Source: AC-32 sp963754265 (GTDB taxonomy: Bacteria > Actinomycetota > Thermoleophilia > Gaiellales > Gaiellaceae). From it: 64,000 nt of DNA. Position numbers and translations under genes: made by a program. The notes beneath the pieces were generated by a model that saw nothing but the letters and a program-made list of their open reading frames with translations, did not search any database and was not told the origin of the DNA. Positions 1-8,362 of the stretch are shown here, piece after piece (positions within the stretch are counted from its first letter, which is position 1; each line of letters opens with the position of its first letter). The stretch spans positions 124,001 through 188,000 of the forward strand of contig CAVWFB010000017.1 of assembly GCA_963754265.1 (NCBI GenBank), written 5' to 3'.

Positions 1-201
1 CTGGTCGCCGACGGGGAAACGGGGCTGCTCGTCCCGCCTCGAGACGTGCCGGCGCTGCGCGAGGCGCTCGAGCGGCTGATCGGCGACCGTGAGCTCCGGC
101 GGCGCATGGGCGAGGCCGCTCGTGAGCGCGTGCGGTCGCGCTTCGCCTGGCCTGCGGTCACCGACGCGACGCTTGCCGCGTACGAGGAGGCGCTGGCGTG
201 A
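1..201 (+). CDS. Glycosyltransferase family 4, C-terminal end (partial)
   Basis: The reading frame is open from the first base to a TGA at 199-201, giving 66 residues. It starts inside the donor-binding half of a GT-B enzyme: DGETGLLVPPRD is the usual GT4 segment after the nucleotide-sugar site, followed by the arginine-rich terminal helix. It would transfer a sugar from an NDP-sugar in the cytosol; donor and acceptor cannot be told. Its stop overlaps the next start (GTGA), so the two are probably co-translated. The N-terminus lies outside the window. Confidence 0.8.
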   Translation: MVADGETGLLVPPRDVPALREALERLIGDRELRRRMGEAARERVRSRFAWPAVTDATLAAYEEALA

Positions 202-1334
202 GGCCCGTCGTCGTCTTCGGCCTGTTGCACGCGGGTCTCGCGATCGTGCGCAGCCTCGGACGCCAGGGCATCCCGGTGCACGGCGTGGCGCTTCGGCCCA
301 ACGAGTTCGGGCTGCGCTCCCGCTACCTCGCCAGCACCCGCGTGGTCGACGGCGAGGACGGTCTGCTCGAGGCGCTCCGGGCAGCGGCGGCGGGAGGCGA
401 GCGGCCCGTGCTCTTTCCGGAGCGGGACGAGAACGTCGAGGCGGTTCTGAACCGGTGGGCGGAGGTTCGACAGCTCGCCGACGTGCCGCTTCCCGACGAT
501 CCCGAGGCGACGATGCGCCTGCGCCGCAAGGACGTCCTGCCGCAGGTCGCCGCGGAGGCCGGCGTCGACTCGCCGAAGACGATCCCGGCGGAGAGCCCCG
601 AGCAGATCCGCGCCGCAGGACTGCGCCCGCCGCTCCTGCTGAAGGCAGTCGAAGGCCAGGAGTTCGCGCATACCTTCGGTGAGAAGGCGTTCGTGGCGCC
701 CGATCTCGACGCTGCCGTCGCCGGCTGGAAGCGCGCGCGCGAGCACGGCTTCCACACGATCGTCCAGGAGCTCGTCCCGGACTCGCACGAGCACGTCTGG
801 TCGCTCTTCACCTACATCGCCCGGGACGGCGAGCCGCGCGCGAGCGTCGTCGGGCGCAAGGTGCGGCAAGGGCCGCTTCGCTTCGGGACGAGCGCCGTCT
901 TCACCTCCGCGATGGACCCCGAGGTTCACCAACTCGGCCAGCGCCTGCTCCGCACAGCCGGATACACCGGGCTCGCGCACGTCGAGCTCGTGCGCGACCC
1001 ACGCGACGGGAAGCTCAAGCTGCTCGAGGTGAACACGCGCCCGCCGATCTGGGCCGGGATCGCGATGGGCCCGGAGCTCGGCATCGCCGGGATCGCCTAC
1101 GAGGACCTCTGCGGGACCGACCCACAGCCGGAGCGGACGCTCGGCGACGGCGTCACCTGGCTCTACCTGGCGAAGGACGTGTGGGTCTCCGCGCAGATGG
1201 CTCGCCGGCGCGAGCTGCACCCGCGCGAGTTCCTGCGCCATTACGTCGGCGGGAAGAAGGTGCGGGCCGTCTTTGCGGCGGACGACCCGCGCCCGGCGCT
1301 CGCGAGTCTCAACTACCTGCGCTCACGCGTCTGA
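198..1334 (+). CDS. ATP-grasp superfamily carboxylate ligase
   Basis: This 378-residue protein begins with a Rossmann-like pre-ATP-grasp segment (VVFGLLHAGLAIVRSLG) and continues as an ATP-grasp fold. LLEVNTRPP near residues 275-283 supplies the Glu277 and Asn279 pair that normally holds Mg-ATP. Such enzymes join a carboxylate to an amine or similar nucleophile through an acyl-phosphate. The GTs and sugar-phosphate transferase around it suggest it decorates a glycan or its precursor, for example with an amino acid; this is inferred from context only. GTG start at 198 overlaps the preceding stop; the TGA at its end overlaps the next ATG (TGATG). Confidence 0.8.
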   Translation: MRPVVVFGLLHAGLAIVRSLGRQGIPVHGVALRPNEFGLRSRYLASTRVVDGEDGLLEALRAAAAGGERPVLFPERDENVEAVLNRWAEVRQLADVPLPDDPEATMRLRRKDVLPQVAAEAGVDSPKTIPAESPEQIRAAGLRPPLLLKAVEGQEFAHTFGEKAFVAPDLDAAVAGWKRAREHGFHTIVQELVPDSHEHVWSLFTYIARDGEPRASVVGRKVRQGPLRFGTSAVFTSAMDPEVHQLGQRLLRTAGYTGLAHVELVRDPRDGKLKLLEVNTRPPIWAGIAMGPELGIAGIAYEDLCGTDPQPERTLGDGVTWLYLAKDVWVSAQMARRRELHPREFLRHYVGGKKVRAVFAADDPRPALASLNYLRSRV

Positions 1335-2398
1335 TGCGGATCGCGCTCGTCGACCCGCTGGCGTACACACCGCCCTACGACCACGCGCTCGCCTCGTCGC
1401 TCGCTGGCCAGGGCCATTCGGTGACGCTCCTCACCTCCCGCTTCCCGCACGGCGAGGTTCCGGCGCCCGAGGGCTACGACCGCGAGGAGCTCTTCGCGCC
1501 GCTCTCGACCCGGCTCTTCCGCCGCGCCCCGGCACGGCTCGCGCTCAAGGGCGTCGAGTACCCGCCGAGCGTCGCGCGCCTCGTCCGCCGCATCGAGCGG
1601 CTGGATCCCGACGTCGTCCATGTCCAGTGGCTGCCGCGGCCGGAGCTCGACCTGCGCTGGCTGCGCCGAGTCGCGGACGACCGGCCGGTCGTGCTCACCG
1701 CCCACGACGTGCTCCCGCGGCGGGAAAAGGCGCGTCGCGCCTGGCCCGACGTGCTCGAGACCGCGGAGCGCGTGATCGTCCACTCGCATCGTGCCGTCGA
1801 GCAGCTCGTCGAGCTCGGGCTCGGCCGGGAGCGGATCGCGCGGATCCCCCATCCGGTCTTCGAGGGCGAGGAGCTCCCGCCGCCGAGCGGCCGCACGCTG
1901 CTCTTCTTCGGCCTGATCCGCGACTACAAGGGCCTCGACGTCCTGCTCGAGGCGCTGCCGGAGATCCCGGATGCGCGGCTCGTGGTCGCCGGCGACCCGC
2001 TCGACCCCGTCGAGCAGGCGGATCTCGACGGTCGGGTGGAATGGCGCCTCGGCTTCCGGCCCGAGCACGAGGTGCGCGAGCTCATGGGCCGTGCGGCGGC
2101 GGTTGTGCTCCCCTACCGGCGCCTCGACTCGTCCGGAGTGCTCGCGACCGCGATCGGATACCGTCGGCCGGTCGTGGTGACCGATGTCGGCTCGCTCGGT
2201 GAGATCGTGCGTGAGTTCGGCGCCGGCGAGGTCGTCCCGCCCGGCGACCCGCAGGCGCTCGCGCAGGCGGCCGCGCGCCTGCTCGAGCCCGCCGCGCTAG
2301 CCGCCGCCCACGAGGGCGCAGGCCGCGCGGCCGAGGCGCTTACCTGGGAGCGGAGCGCCGTCGACCACGACCTGCTCTACCGGGAGGTCAGGCGGTGA
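1334..2398 (+). CDS. Glycosyltransferase family 4 (GT-B fold)
   Basis: 354 residues from the ATG at 1334, which overlaps the upstream stop. The N-terminal half has the acceptor-side pattern of GT4 enzymes (MRIALVDPLAYTPPYDHALA, then DVVHVQWLP). The C-terminal half has the donor-site region (LLFFGLIRDYKGLDVLLEAL) and an acidic loop near GAGEVVPPGD. It is a cytosolic sugar transferase for lipid-linked or surface glycans. A longer in-frame start at 1181 lies inside the preceding gene and is rejected. It ends with a GTGA overlap into the sugar-phosphate transferase. Donor and linkage cannot be predicted. Confidence 0.85.
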   Translation: MRIALVDPLAYTPPYDHALASSLAGQGHSVTLLTSRFPHGEVPAPEGYDREELFAPLSTRLFRRAPARLALKGVEYPPSVARLVRRIERLDPDVVHVQWLPRPELDLRWLRRVADDRPVVLTAHDVLPRREKARRAWPDVLETAERVIVHSHRAVEQLVELGLGRERIARIPHPVFEGEELPPPSGRTLLFFGLIRDYKGLDVLLEALPEIPDARLVVAGDPLDPVEQADLDGRVEWRLGFRPEHEVRELMGRAAAVVLPYRRLDSSGVLATAIGYRRPVVVTDVGSLGEIVREFGAGEVVPPGDPQALAQAAARLLEPAALAAAHEGAGRAAEALTWERSAVDHDLLYREVRR

Positions 2399-3036
2399 GC
2401 CGCCTGCTGAAGCGGGTCGCCGACCGGGTCGCGGCCGCGGTGTTGCTCCTGCTGCTCTCGCCGCTCCTGGCGGCGATCGCGGTCTGGATCCTCCTCGACG
2501 GCGGGCGGCCGGTCCTGCTCGCGCAGGAGCGGGTGGGCAAGGACGGCAAACGCTTCACGATGCTGAAGTTCCGCACGATGGTTCCGAACGCGCTCGAGCT
2601 CGCCCACGGGTTGACCGACGATCCGTACGGCGTCGTCCCCGACGACCCGCGGATCACGAAGCCCGGGGGCTTGCTGCGGCGGACGAGCCTCGACGAGCTC
2701 CCGCAGCTCTGGAACGTACTCGTCGGCCAGATGAGCCTCGTCGGGCCGCGGCCGGACCTGGTCGAGCAGGCGGCGAACTACACCGACCGCGACCGCGGCC
2801 GGCTCGCGGTCGAGCCCGGCATCACGGGCTGGTCGCAGGTGAACGGGCGCGAGGAGATCACCTGGCCGGAGCGGATCGAGCAGGACCTCTGGTACATCGA
2901 GCACTGGTCGCTCGGGCTCGACGCGAAGATCCTGATTCGCACCTTCACGCAGCTGGGGCGCGAAGAAGAGCGGCCGGTCGAGGACGAGATGAACATCGAG
3001 CGCGCCCGCTCCCGCGAGAAGGCCGAGTCGAGCTGA
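2395..3036 (+). CDS. Undecaprenyl-phosphate sugar phosphotransferase (bacterial sugar transferase family)
   Basis: 213 residues with one membrane segment at about 12-34 and then the cytosolic catalytic domain typical of PF02397: KFRTM at 58-62, DELPQLWN at 100-107 and VGPRP at 116-120. The family moves a sugar-1-phosphate from a UDP-sugar to undecaprenyl phosphate, the first committed step of a lipid-linked glycan. It is the short form, without the N-terminal multi-spanning domain of the second family member at 16783. GTG start overlaps the upstream GT stop, so this cluster encodes priming and extension together. The sugar is unknown. Confidence 0.9.
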   Translation: MSRLLKRVADRVAAAVLLLLLSPLLAAIAVWILLDGGRPVLLAQERVGKDGKRFTMLKFRTMVPNALELAHGLTDDPYGVVPDDPRITKPGGLLRRTSLDELPQLWNVLVGQMSLVGPRPDLVEQAANYTDRDRGRLAVEPGITGWSQVNGREEITWPERIEQDLWYIEHWSLGLDAKILIRTFTQLGREEERPVEDEMNIERARSREKAESS

Positions 3037-3977
3037 GCCTCACCGAGGTCGCGCCGGACACCTGGAACGAGGTGCTCGAGGAGCTCGGCTTCGTGGACGT
3101 GTACCTGACCCGCGAGTACGTGGAGGCCTCGACGCTGCTCGAGCCGGGACGCCCGGTCTTCCTCCGCACCGACCAGGCCGTTTTCCCCGCGATCCTGCGC
3201 GAGGGCCCGACCGACGTGATCACGCCCTACGGTTACGGAGGGCCCGTGGGCCCCGGCTTCTGGGAGCCGTACACGGACTGGTGCCGCGCAAACGGCGTGG
3301 TCACGACGTTCGTCCGCTTCCACCCGCTCTACGCGAATCAGCGCGAGGCCGGGCGCGACGTCCACGTCCAGCCGCTCGCAGGCACCGTGGCGTGGAGGCT
3401 CGACGAGGAGGGCGACCTGTTCGAGCGCATGCACCGGCATCACCGGCGCGTCGTCCGTAAGGCCCTCTCCGCCGGCGTCGAGGCCACGGCGCAGCTCGCT
3501 CCTGAAAGCCTGGCCGGCTTCGTCGCCCTCTACGAGCGGACGATGGAGCGCCAGGAGGCCGAGGACTTCTACTACTTCCCGCCGGAGTACTGGCGCGCGC
3601 TGGAGACGAGCCTCCGCGGTCACGTAGTCCTCTTCGAGGCCGGGGACGACGCCAAGCTCCTCTGCCTGCACGCGCCCCCATGGCTGCACTACCACCTCGG
3701 CGCCTCGAGCGACGCCGGCCGCAAGCTCGGCGCCAGCACCCTGCTCTTCCTCGAGGCCGCGCGCTGGGCCCAGGAGCTCGGCTACACCCGCTTCCACCTC
3801 GGCGGCGGCGTTGGCGGCGCCTACGACTCGCTCCACGAGTTCAAGCTCCGCTTCGACCCCGGCGGGGAGGTCGAGGCGGCGATCGGCAAGGCGATTCACG
3901 ACCGCGAGGCCTACCGCGGTCTCGCCGGGCCCGAGGCCGGTGTGGACGGCTTCTTCCCGACCTACCGGCGGCCCTGA
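3033..3977 (+). CDS. GNAT / FemAB-like acyl- or aminoacyltransferase
   Basis: About 314 residues when read from a CTG at 3033 that overlaps the upstream stop as CTGA. The first ordinary start, GTG 3072, would cut off SLTEVAPDTWNEV, which looks like a genuine FemAB-type N-terminus. Two GNAT-like halves are suggested, including a central HHRRVVRKAL segment and, in the C-terminal half, LGGGVGGAYDSLHEFKLRF, the motif seen in peptidoglycan-bridge and lipid II:amino-acid transferases. It probably acylates or aminoacylates a glycan or peptidoglycan precursor. Its linkage to the priming transferase supports an envelope role. The exact substrate is not visible. Confidence 0.72.
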   Translation: MSLTEVAPDTWNEVLEELGFVDVYLTREYVEASTLLEPGRPVFLRTDQAVFPAILREGPTDVITPYGYGGPVGPGFWEPYTDWCRANGVVTTFVRFHPLYANQREAGRDVHVQPLAGTVAWRLDEEGDLFERMHRHHRRVVRKALSAGVEATAQLAPESLAGFVALYERTMERQEAEDFYYFPPEYWRALETSLRGHVVLFEAGDDAKLLCLHAPPWLHYHLGASSDAGRKLGASTLLFLEAARWAQELGYTRFHLGGGVGGAYDSLHEFKLRFDPGGEVEAAIGKAIHDREAYRGLAGPEAGVDGFFPTYRRP

Positions 3978-4010
3978 CGCGCGTTCGTGCAACGATCCGC
4001 GACCCGGACG

Positions 4011-4017
4011 AAGGAGG
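4011..4017 (+). promoter_or_regulatory. Strong Shine-Dalgarno site for mscL
   Basis: AAGGAGG, a near-perfect anti-16S match, lies seven bases before the ATG at 4025. It fixes the mscL start. It stands out because most starts here have either a 4-base stop/start overlap or no recognisable ribosome site. Confidence 0.8.
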
Positions 4018-4024
4018 ATCGACG

Positions 4025-4441
4025 ATGAAGGACTTCAGGGAGTTCCTGCTCCGCGGAAACCTCGTCGACACGGCAGTCGGGATCGTGATCGGCCTGGCGT
4101 TCGCCGCGGTCGTCACCGCGCTCGTCGCCGACCTGATCACGCCCCTGATCGCCGCGATCGGAGGCCAGTCGGACTTCTCGCAGCTGACCTTCAGCATCAA
4201 CGGCAGCCGGTTCCTGTACGGCGCCTTTCTCAACGCGCTGATCGCGTTCGTGGTGATCGCGGCGGTGATCTTCTTCCTCGTGGTCAAGCCCGTCAACGCT
4301 CTGATGAAGCGCTACAAGGCCGAGCCGCCCGTCGACGAGACCGTCAGGCAGTGCCCTTACTGCCTGAGCGAGATCCCGGTCGCAGCGAGCCGGTGCGCAT
4401 TCTGCACGCAGGAGGTTGCCGGCGGTACCGTGACGGCGTGA
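4025..4441 (+). CDS. mscL: Large-conductance mechanosensitive channel MscL with C-terminal zinc ribbon
   Basis: 138 residues. The N-terminal helix and first membrane segment (DFREFLLRGNLVDTAVGIVI, residues 3-22) match MscL, and a second membrane segment spans about 66-90. MscL forms a pentameric pore that opens on membrane tension during hypo-osmotic shock. The usual cytoplasmic C-terminal helix region is replaced or extended by a four-cysteine ribbon, Cys110, Cys113, Cys124 and Cys127 (CPYC...CAFC), which should bind zinc. The start is set by an AAGGAGG site. The stop overlaps the GT2 start (GTGA). Identity is firm; the role of the ribbon is unknown. Confidence 0.95.
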   Translation: MKDFREFLLRGNLVDTAVGIVIGLAFAAVVTALVADLITPLIAAIGGQSDFSQLTFSINGSRFLYGAFLNALIAFVVIAAVIFFLVVKPVNALMKRYKAEPPVDETVRQCPYCLSEIPVAASRCAFCTQEVAGGTVTA

Positions 4442-5556
4442 TCGTCCTGAAGGCGCTCTTCTGGGCGAGCCTCGGCGGGCTCGCGTGGACCCACGTCGGC
4501 TATCCGCTCGCAGCGGCCGCGCTCACCCGCGTCCGCGGCCGCGCGGTGGCCAAGGACGAGGTCACGCCCACCGTCACGCTGATCGTGCCGGCCCACGACG
4601 AGGAAGACGTGATCGGCGCGCGCGTCGAGAACCTGCTCGAGCTCGACTACCCGGAGGACAAGCTCCAGGTGGTCGTCGCCTCGGACGGCTCGACCGACCG
4701 TACCGACGAGATCGTCTCGAGCTACGACCACGGACGTGTGCGGCTGCTCCCCTGCGAACGCGCGGGCAAGCTCCCGGCCCTCAACCGGGCGGTGCGAGAG
4801 ACCGAGAGCGAGGTGCTCGCCTTCGGGGACGCGAATGCGACCTGGGCTCCGGATGCCCTGCGCAAGCTCGTGCGCAGCTTCGCCGACCCCGACGTCGCCT
4901 ACGTGTGCGGGCAGGTGCGCTTCGGACGGCAGGACGGCACGAACAAAGAGGGTGTCTACTGGCGCTACGAGATGTGGCTCCGCCAGAGCGAGTCCGCCCT
5001 GGGCTCGATCACCGGCGGCAACGGCGCGATCTACGCGGTCCGCCGCTCGGACTACGTCGAGTGGCCGTTCGGCCACGACCTCGGCTTCCCGAACCTGATG
5101 GTGCAGCGCGGCCGACGTGCGGTCTACGAGCCGGAGGCGCTCGCCTACGAGAAGCCCTCGCGCGACATCGAAGACGAGTACCGGCGCAAGGTGCGGATGC
5201 TGCCGTGGTCGTGGCGGCACCTGTTCGAGGCCAAAAGCCTACGAGGGGTCCCGCCGGTCTACCTCGCGGAGCTGCTCTCCCACCGCGTTCTCCGCTACGG
5301 CAGCGGTTTCCTCCACGTGACGCTGCTCGCGACCAGCATCGCGCTCGTCGGCGAGGGCTGGCCGTACGCGGCGGCGCTGGCCGCTCAGGCCGCGTGGCTG
5401 GCGCTCGCCGCCGCGGGGAAGCTGAAGCTGCCCGTCCCGGGAGCAGGTCTCGCGTACTACTACCTGCTGATGACCTGGGCGACCGTGGTCGCGCTCGGCC
5501 GCTACCTGCGCGAGGGCGCGCCGCTGATGTGGGAGAAAGCCGAAGGAACGCGCTGA
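4438..5556 (+). CDS. Membrane glycosyltransferase family 2 (poly-GlcNAc/hyaluronan-synthase-like)
   Basis: 372 residues from GTG 4438. An N-terminal hydrophobic segment precedes the GT-A domain, with VPAHDEE at 50-56, the donor motif ASDGSTDRT at 81-89, and a GGNGAIYAVRR segment in the acceptor half. A hydrophobic C-terminal third (VLRYGSGFLHVTLLATSIAL onward) forms further membrane passes. This layout is typical of processive or polyprenyl-linked GT2 enzymes acting at the inner membrane face. It overlaps mscL by four bases, so it may be translated with the channel, an unusual pairing. Sugar specificity is unknown. Confidence 0.85.
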   Translation: MIVLKALFWASLGGLAWTHVGYPLAAAALTRVRGRAVAKDEVTPTVTLIVPAHDEEDVIGARVENLLELDYPEDKLQVVVASDGSTDRTDEIVSSYDHGRVRLLPCERAGKLPALNRAVRETESEVLAFGDANATWAPDALRKLVRSFADPDVAYVCGQVRFGRQDGTNKEGVYWRYEMWLRQSESALGSITGGNGAIYAVRRSDYVEWPFGHDLGFPNLMVQRGRRAVYEPEALAYEKPSRDIEDEYRRKVRMLPWSWRHLFEAKSLRGVPPVYLAELLSHRVLRYGSGFLHVTLLATSIALVGEGWPYAAALAAQAAWLALAAAGKLKLPVPGAGLAYYYLLMTWATVVALGRYLREGAPLMWEKAEGTR

Positions 5557-5581
5557 GGCGCCGCTTGCGGTGCCGCCCTCA

Positions 5582-5662
5582 GGACGTGTCGGCTCGCCCG
5601 CACGTCCGTCTGAAATGACCGGTCGAGCCGACTGAATTGCTTGCATTACGTCACAAGGCAAT
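5582..5662. repeat. Inverted repeats between the GT2 gene and the beta-propeller operon
   Basis: Three dyads lie in the 137-base gap: GGACGTG 5582-5588 with CACGTCC 5601-5607; CGGCTCG 5590-5596 with CGAGCCG 5624-5630; and ATTGC 5636-5640 with GCAAT 5658-5662. The first two could end the upstream transcript but no T run follows, so a terminator call is weak. The third sits just upstream of the next promoter and may be an operator. Confidence 0.35.
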
Positions 5663-5681
5663 GTCCAACCGAAGGGGTCTC

Positions 5682-5687
5682 TAGCCT
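5682..5687 (+). promoter_or_regulatory. -10 box, probable leaderless promoter of the beta-propeller operon
   Basis: TAGCCT, six bases before GTG 5694. This is one of a recurring set of TANNNT boxes placed 6-9 bases before start codons in this window. No clear -35 is visible. Confidence 0.55.
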
Positions 5688-5693
5688 GCTGTC

Positions 5694-7097
5694 GTGGGCC
5701 GTCTGGGAGTCATAGCGCTCGCGCTGCTCGTGCTGCTCGCGGGCTGCGGGGGTGATCAGCGCAAGGCGCAGCCGACCACCGGCTCCGCGCCGGCCGACCT
5801 GCGCGCGCCCCCGCCGCCGCCCGCGAGGCACCTGTCGTTCGTGCACGTCATCGTGCTCGACGGCGACAAGAGCACGCCCGTCCGCGGCGCGGAGGTGCGG
5901 GTCGGCTCCAGGGCCGGCCGGACCGGGCGTGACGGCGTCGCCAAGATCCGCATCGCGCGGCACGCACGGCTCCCCGTCACCGTCGCGAAACGCGGCTACG
6001 ACGCGTACGACCAGCGTCTCCAGTTCCGCGGGAAGCCCAAGGTCGGCGTCCGCGTCTTCCAGTCGAAGCTCCAGTGGCTGCGCTACGGCGCAACGCCCGG
6101 CCGCACCCAGGCGCATCCGTTCATCCGTGTGCGGCCTCCGTTCCGGGTCGTGTGGAGTCGCGCCGTCGGAGGGCTGATGGAGTTCCCGGCGGCCGTGAGC
6201 GACGACGTCGCCTTCGTCTCGAACTACCACGGCAGCGTGCGCGCGTACTCGATGCGAAACGGAGCGAAGATCTGGCGTCGGGACACCGCCGGGAAGATGG
6301 CGGCGTCCCCCGCGATCGCAGGCGAGGTGCTCGTCGCGCACGGGATGGACGGGCGGGTCTACGTCCTCAACCGCCACAACGGCCGGGTGCTCTGGACCTA
6401 CGACGTGGGCGCGCCGATCGAGTCCTCGCCGCTCGTGCTCGACGGCGTCGACTACTTCGGCGCCTGGAACGGGACGGTGTACGCGCTCGACCTGGCGACG
6501 CACAAGGCGCGCTGGACCTACGGCTCGGGCTACAAGATCACCTCGAGCGCGGCCTTCGCGAACGGGACGATCTACATCGGCGACTACGGCGGGCGGCTGC
6601 TCGCGCTCTCCGCCCGGACGGGCGGCCTGCGCTGGTCGGCCTCGGTCAACGGCCGCATCTACGGCACCCCGGCGGTGGAGAACGGCCGGGTGTTCGCGAC
6701 CTCCTCGACGGGCGGCTCCCTGACCGCGTTCTCGACCGGGGGCGCCCGGCTCTGGTCGCTCGGCACCGGCTCGTACGTCTACTCGTCGCCCGCGGTCTGG
6801 AACGGCCGCGTCTACTTCGGTTCCTACAACGGCTCGTTCTACGCGGTCTCGGCCCGTAACGGCGCGATCGGCTGGCGCTTCTCGACCGCCGGCGCGATCG
6901 CGGGAGCAGCGTCGATCGTGGACGGCGTCGTCTACTTCAGCAACCGCCAGCACCGGATTTACAGCCTGGACGCGCGCTCCGGCCGGCAGGTCTTCCGCTT
7001 CCCCGACGGCGCCTTCGTGCCGGTCTCGGGCAACGCGCGGCGGCTCCTTTTGCACGGCTTCTCGCGGCTGTACGCCGTCGAGCACAAAAGCCGATGA
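5694..7097 (+). CDS. PQQ-like beta-propeller lipoprotein
   Basis: 467 residues from GTG 5694. The signal peptide ends in a lipobox, LLAGC with Cys18, so the protein should be lipid-anchored outside the membrane. Residues from about 45-130 hold a small beta domain (RGAEVRVGSRAGRTGRDGVA, carboxypeptidase-regulatory-like). After that come repeated propeller blades with the tryptophan-dock pattern (NGRVLWTYDVG, THKARWTYGSG, NGAIGWRFST). PQQ-type blades do not prove PQQ binding; many such proteins are scaffolds like BamB. It overlaps a paralogue by ATGA. Context next to a Wzz-like protein suggests a role in envelope or glycan assembly. Confidence 0.82.
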   Translation: MGRLGVIALALLVLLAGCGGDQRKAQPTTGSAPADLRAPPPPPARHLSFVHVIVLDGDKSTPVRGAEVRVGSRAGRTGRDGVAKIRIARHARLPVTVAKRGYDAYDQRLQFRGKPKVGVRVFQSKLQWLRYGATPGRTQAHPFIRVRPPFRVVWSRAVGGLMEFPAAVSDDVAFVSNYHGSVRAYSMRNGAKIWRRDTAGKMAASPAIAGEVLVAHGMDGRVYVLNRHNGRVLWTYDVGAPIESSPLVLDGVDYFGAWNGTVYALDLATHKARWTYGSGYKITSSAAFANGTIYIGDYGGRLLALSARTGGLRWSASVNGRIYGTPAVENGRVFATSSTGGSLTAFSTGGARLWSLGTGSYVYSSPAVWNGRVYFGSYNGSFYAVSARNGAIGWRFSTAGAIAGAASIVDGVVYFSNRQHRIYSLDARSGRQVFRFPDGAFVPVSGNARRLLLHGFSRLYAVEHKSR

Positions 7098-8344
7098 AGC
7101 GCGTGTTGATCGGCGTCGGCGTGGCGCTGCTCGTGATCGTGGGAGCGCTCGTCGGGGTCGGCCTCTACCGCGAGCACCAGGGCCGCGACGTGCGTGGCTC
7201 CTCGACCGAAGAGTTCTCGACCACCCAGCAGCAGCCGGTCGCCCGGCCGCCTACCGCGAAGATCCGCTGGCCGATGTACCGCTTCGACGAGGCGCGGCAG
7301 GGCGACGCGCCGAAGATGCTCGTGAAGCCGCCCTACCGGCCGCTGTGGTTCTTCCGGGCGGGCTCGCTCGTCGAGTTCCCGCCCGCGGTCGCCTACGGGA
7401 AGCTCTATTTCGCAAATGCAGATGGGGTCCTGTTCGCGGTCGACATCAGCAAGGTGAGGACCGTCTGGGCCTACCGCGCACGCCGGTGCACGGCGGCAAC
7501 GCCCGCGATCGACGGGCACAGCATCTACATGACCTTCCTGAACAAGCCACCGTGCAACGCGAGCCGCTCCGGGATCGACGGCCAGGTCGTCGCGCTCAAC
7601 GCCGACACGGGCAAGGTCAGGTGGAAGGTCACGATCGGGCCAAGCGAGTCGTCGCCGCTCGTGGTCGACGGCGTCGTCTATGTCGGTGACTGGAACGGCA
7701 AGGTCTACGCCTTCAATGCCGCGACCGGGAGCACGCGCTGGACGTTCTCGACCGGCGGCAAGGTCAAGGACGCGATGGCCTATGCGGGCGGCCGTATCTA
7801 CTTCGGCTCCTACGACCACCACGTCTACGCGGTCAACGCGCGCACCGGCAAGCTCTTCTGGCGCGCCTCGGCTCAGCAGCGGCTGGGCTCGCGCGGAACC
7901 TTCTACTCGACGCCCGCGGTCGCCTACGGCCGCGTCTACATCGGCTCGACCGATGGCAAGGTCTACTCCTTTGGCGCCACCAGCGGGAAGCTGCGCTGGT
8001 CGCACGGCACCGGCGACTACGTCTACTCCTCGCCGGCGGTCTGGAATGCGCGTGTCTTCGCCGGCTCCTACGACGGCACCATGTACGCGTTCAATGCGGC
8101 CACCGGTGAGGTGCTCTGGAAGTTCGAGTCGAACGGCGCCATCTCCGGCTCGCCGATCGTGATCAACGACGTCCTTTACTTCTCGACCCTGAAGGGGCGC
8201 ACGTACGCACTGAACCCGCGGAACGGCAAGCTGCTGTGGGGGTTCCGCCGCGGCGCCTACGCGGCCCCCGTCTCGGACCGGCGACGGCTCTATCTCGCCG
8301 CCTACTCGCGCGTCTTCGCCCTCGCTCCGCGCCTGCCGGGCTAG
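7094..8344 (+). CDS. PQQ-like beta-propeller protein with N-terminal membrane anchor
   Basis: 416 residues. A single membrane segment at about 4-26 replaces the lipobox of its upstream paralogue, and there is no cysteine at the cleavage position. The rest is a beta-propeller with blades carrying TGKVRWKVTIG, TGSTRWTFSTG, TGKLFWRAS, SGKLRWSHGTG and TGEVLWKFES. The start ATG overlaps the upstream TGA. The pair looks like a tandem duplication with different membrane anchoring. Both should face the outside. Ligand and function are unknown; no catalytic metal-site residues can be assigned. Confidence 0.82.
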   Translation: MKRVLIGVGVALLVIVGALVGVGLYREHQGRDVRGSSTEEFSTTQQQPVARPPTAKIRWPMYRFDEARQGDAPKMLVKPPYRPLWFFRAGSLVEFPPAVAYGKLYFANADGVLFAVDISKVRTVWAYRARRCTAATPAIDGHSIYMTFLNKPPCNASRSGIDGQVVALNADTGKVRWKVTIGPSESSPLVVDGVVYVGDWNGKVYAFNAATGSTRWTFSTGGKVKDAMAYAGGRIYFGSYDHHVYAVNARTGKLFWRASAQQRLGSRGTFYSTPAVAYGRVYIGSTDGKVYSFGATSGKLRWSHGTGDYVYSSPAVWNARVFAGSYDGTMYAFNAATGEVLWKFESNGAISGSPIVINDVLYFSTLKGRTYALNPRNGKLLWGFRRGAYAAPVSDRRRLYLAAYSRVFALAPRLPG

Positions 8345-8345
8345 G

Positions 8346-8351
8346 TAGAGT
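8346..8351 (+). promoter_or_regulatory. -10 box upstream of the Wzz-like gene
   Basis: TAGAGT, eleven bases before ATG 8363, just after the stop of the propeller gene. The leader would be only a few bases long. Confidence 0.45.
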
Positions 8352-8362
8352 CGCCCGCGGCC

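Noticed and set aside
5582..5607. Rho-independent terminator after the GT2 gene
   Set aside because: The stem is seven bases with a 12-base loop and no T run follows, so it is listed only as an inverted repeat.
5694..8344. Propeller proteins as PQQ alcohol dehydrogenases
   Set aside because: No dehydrogenase active-site pattern or cytochrome domain is visible; only the blade repeats support the family.
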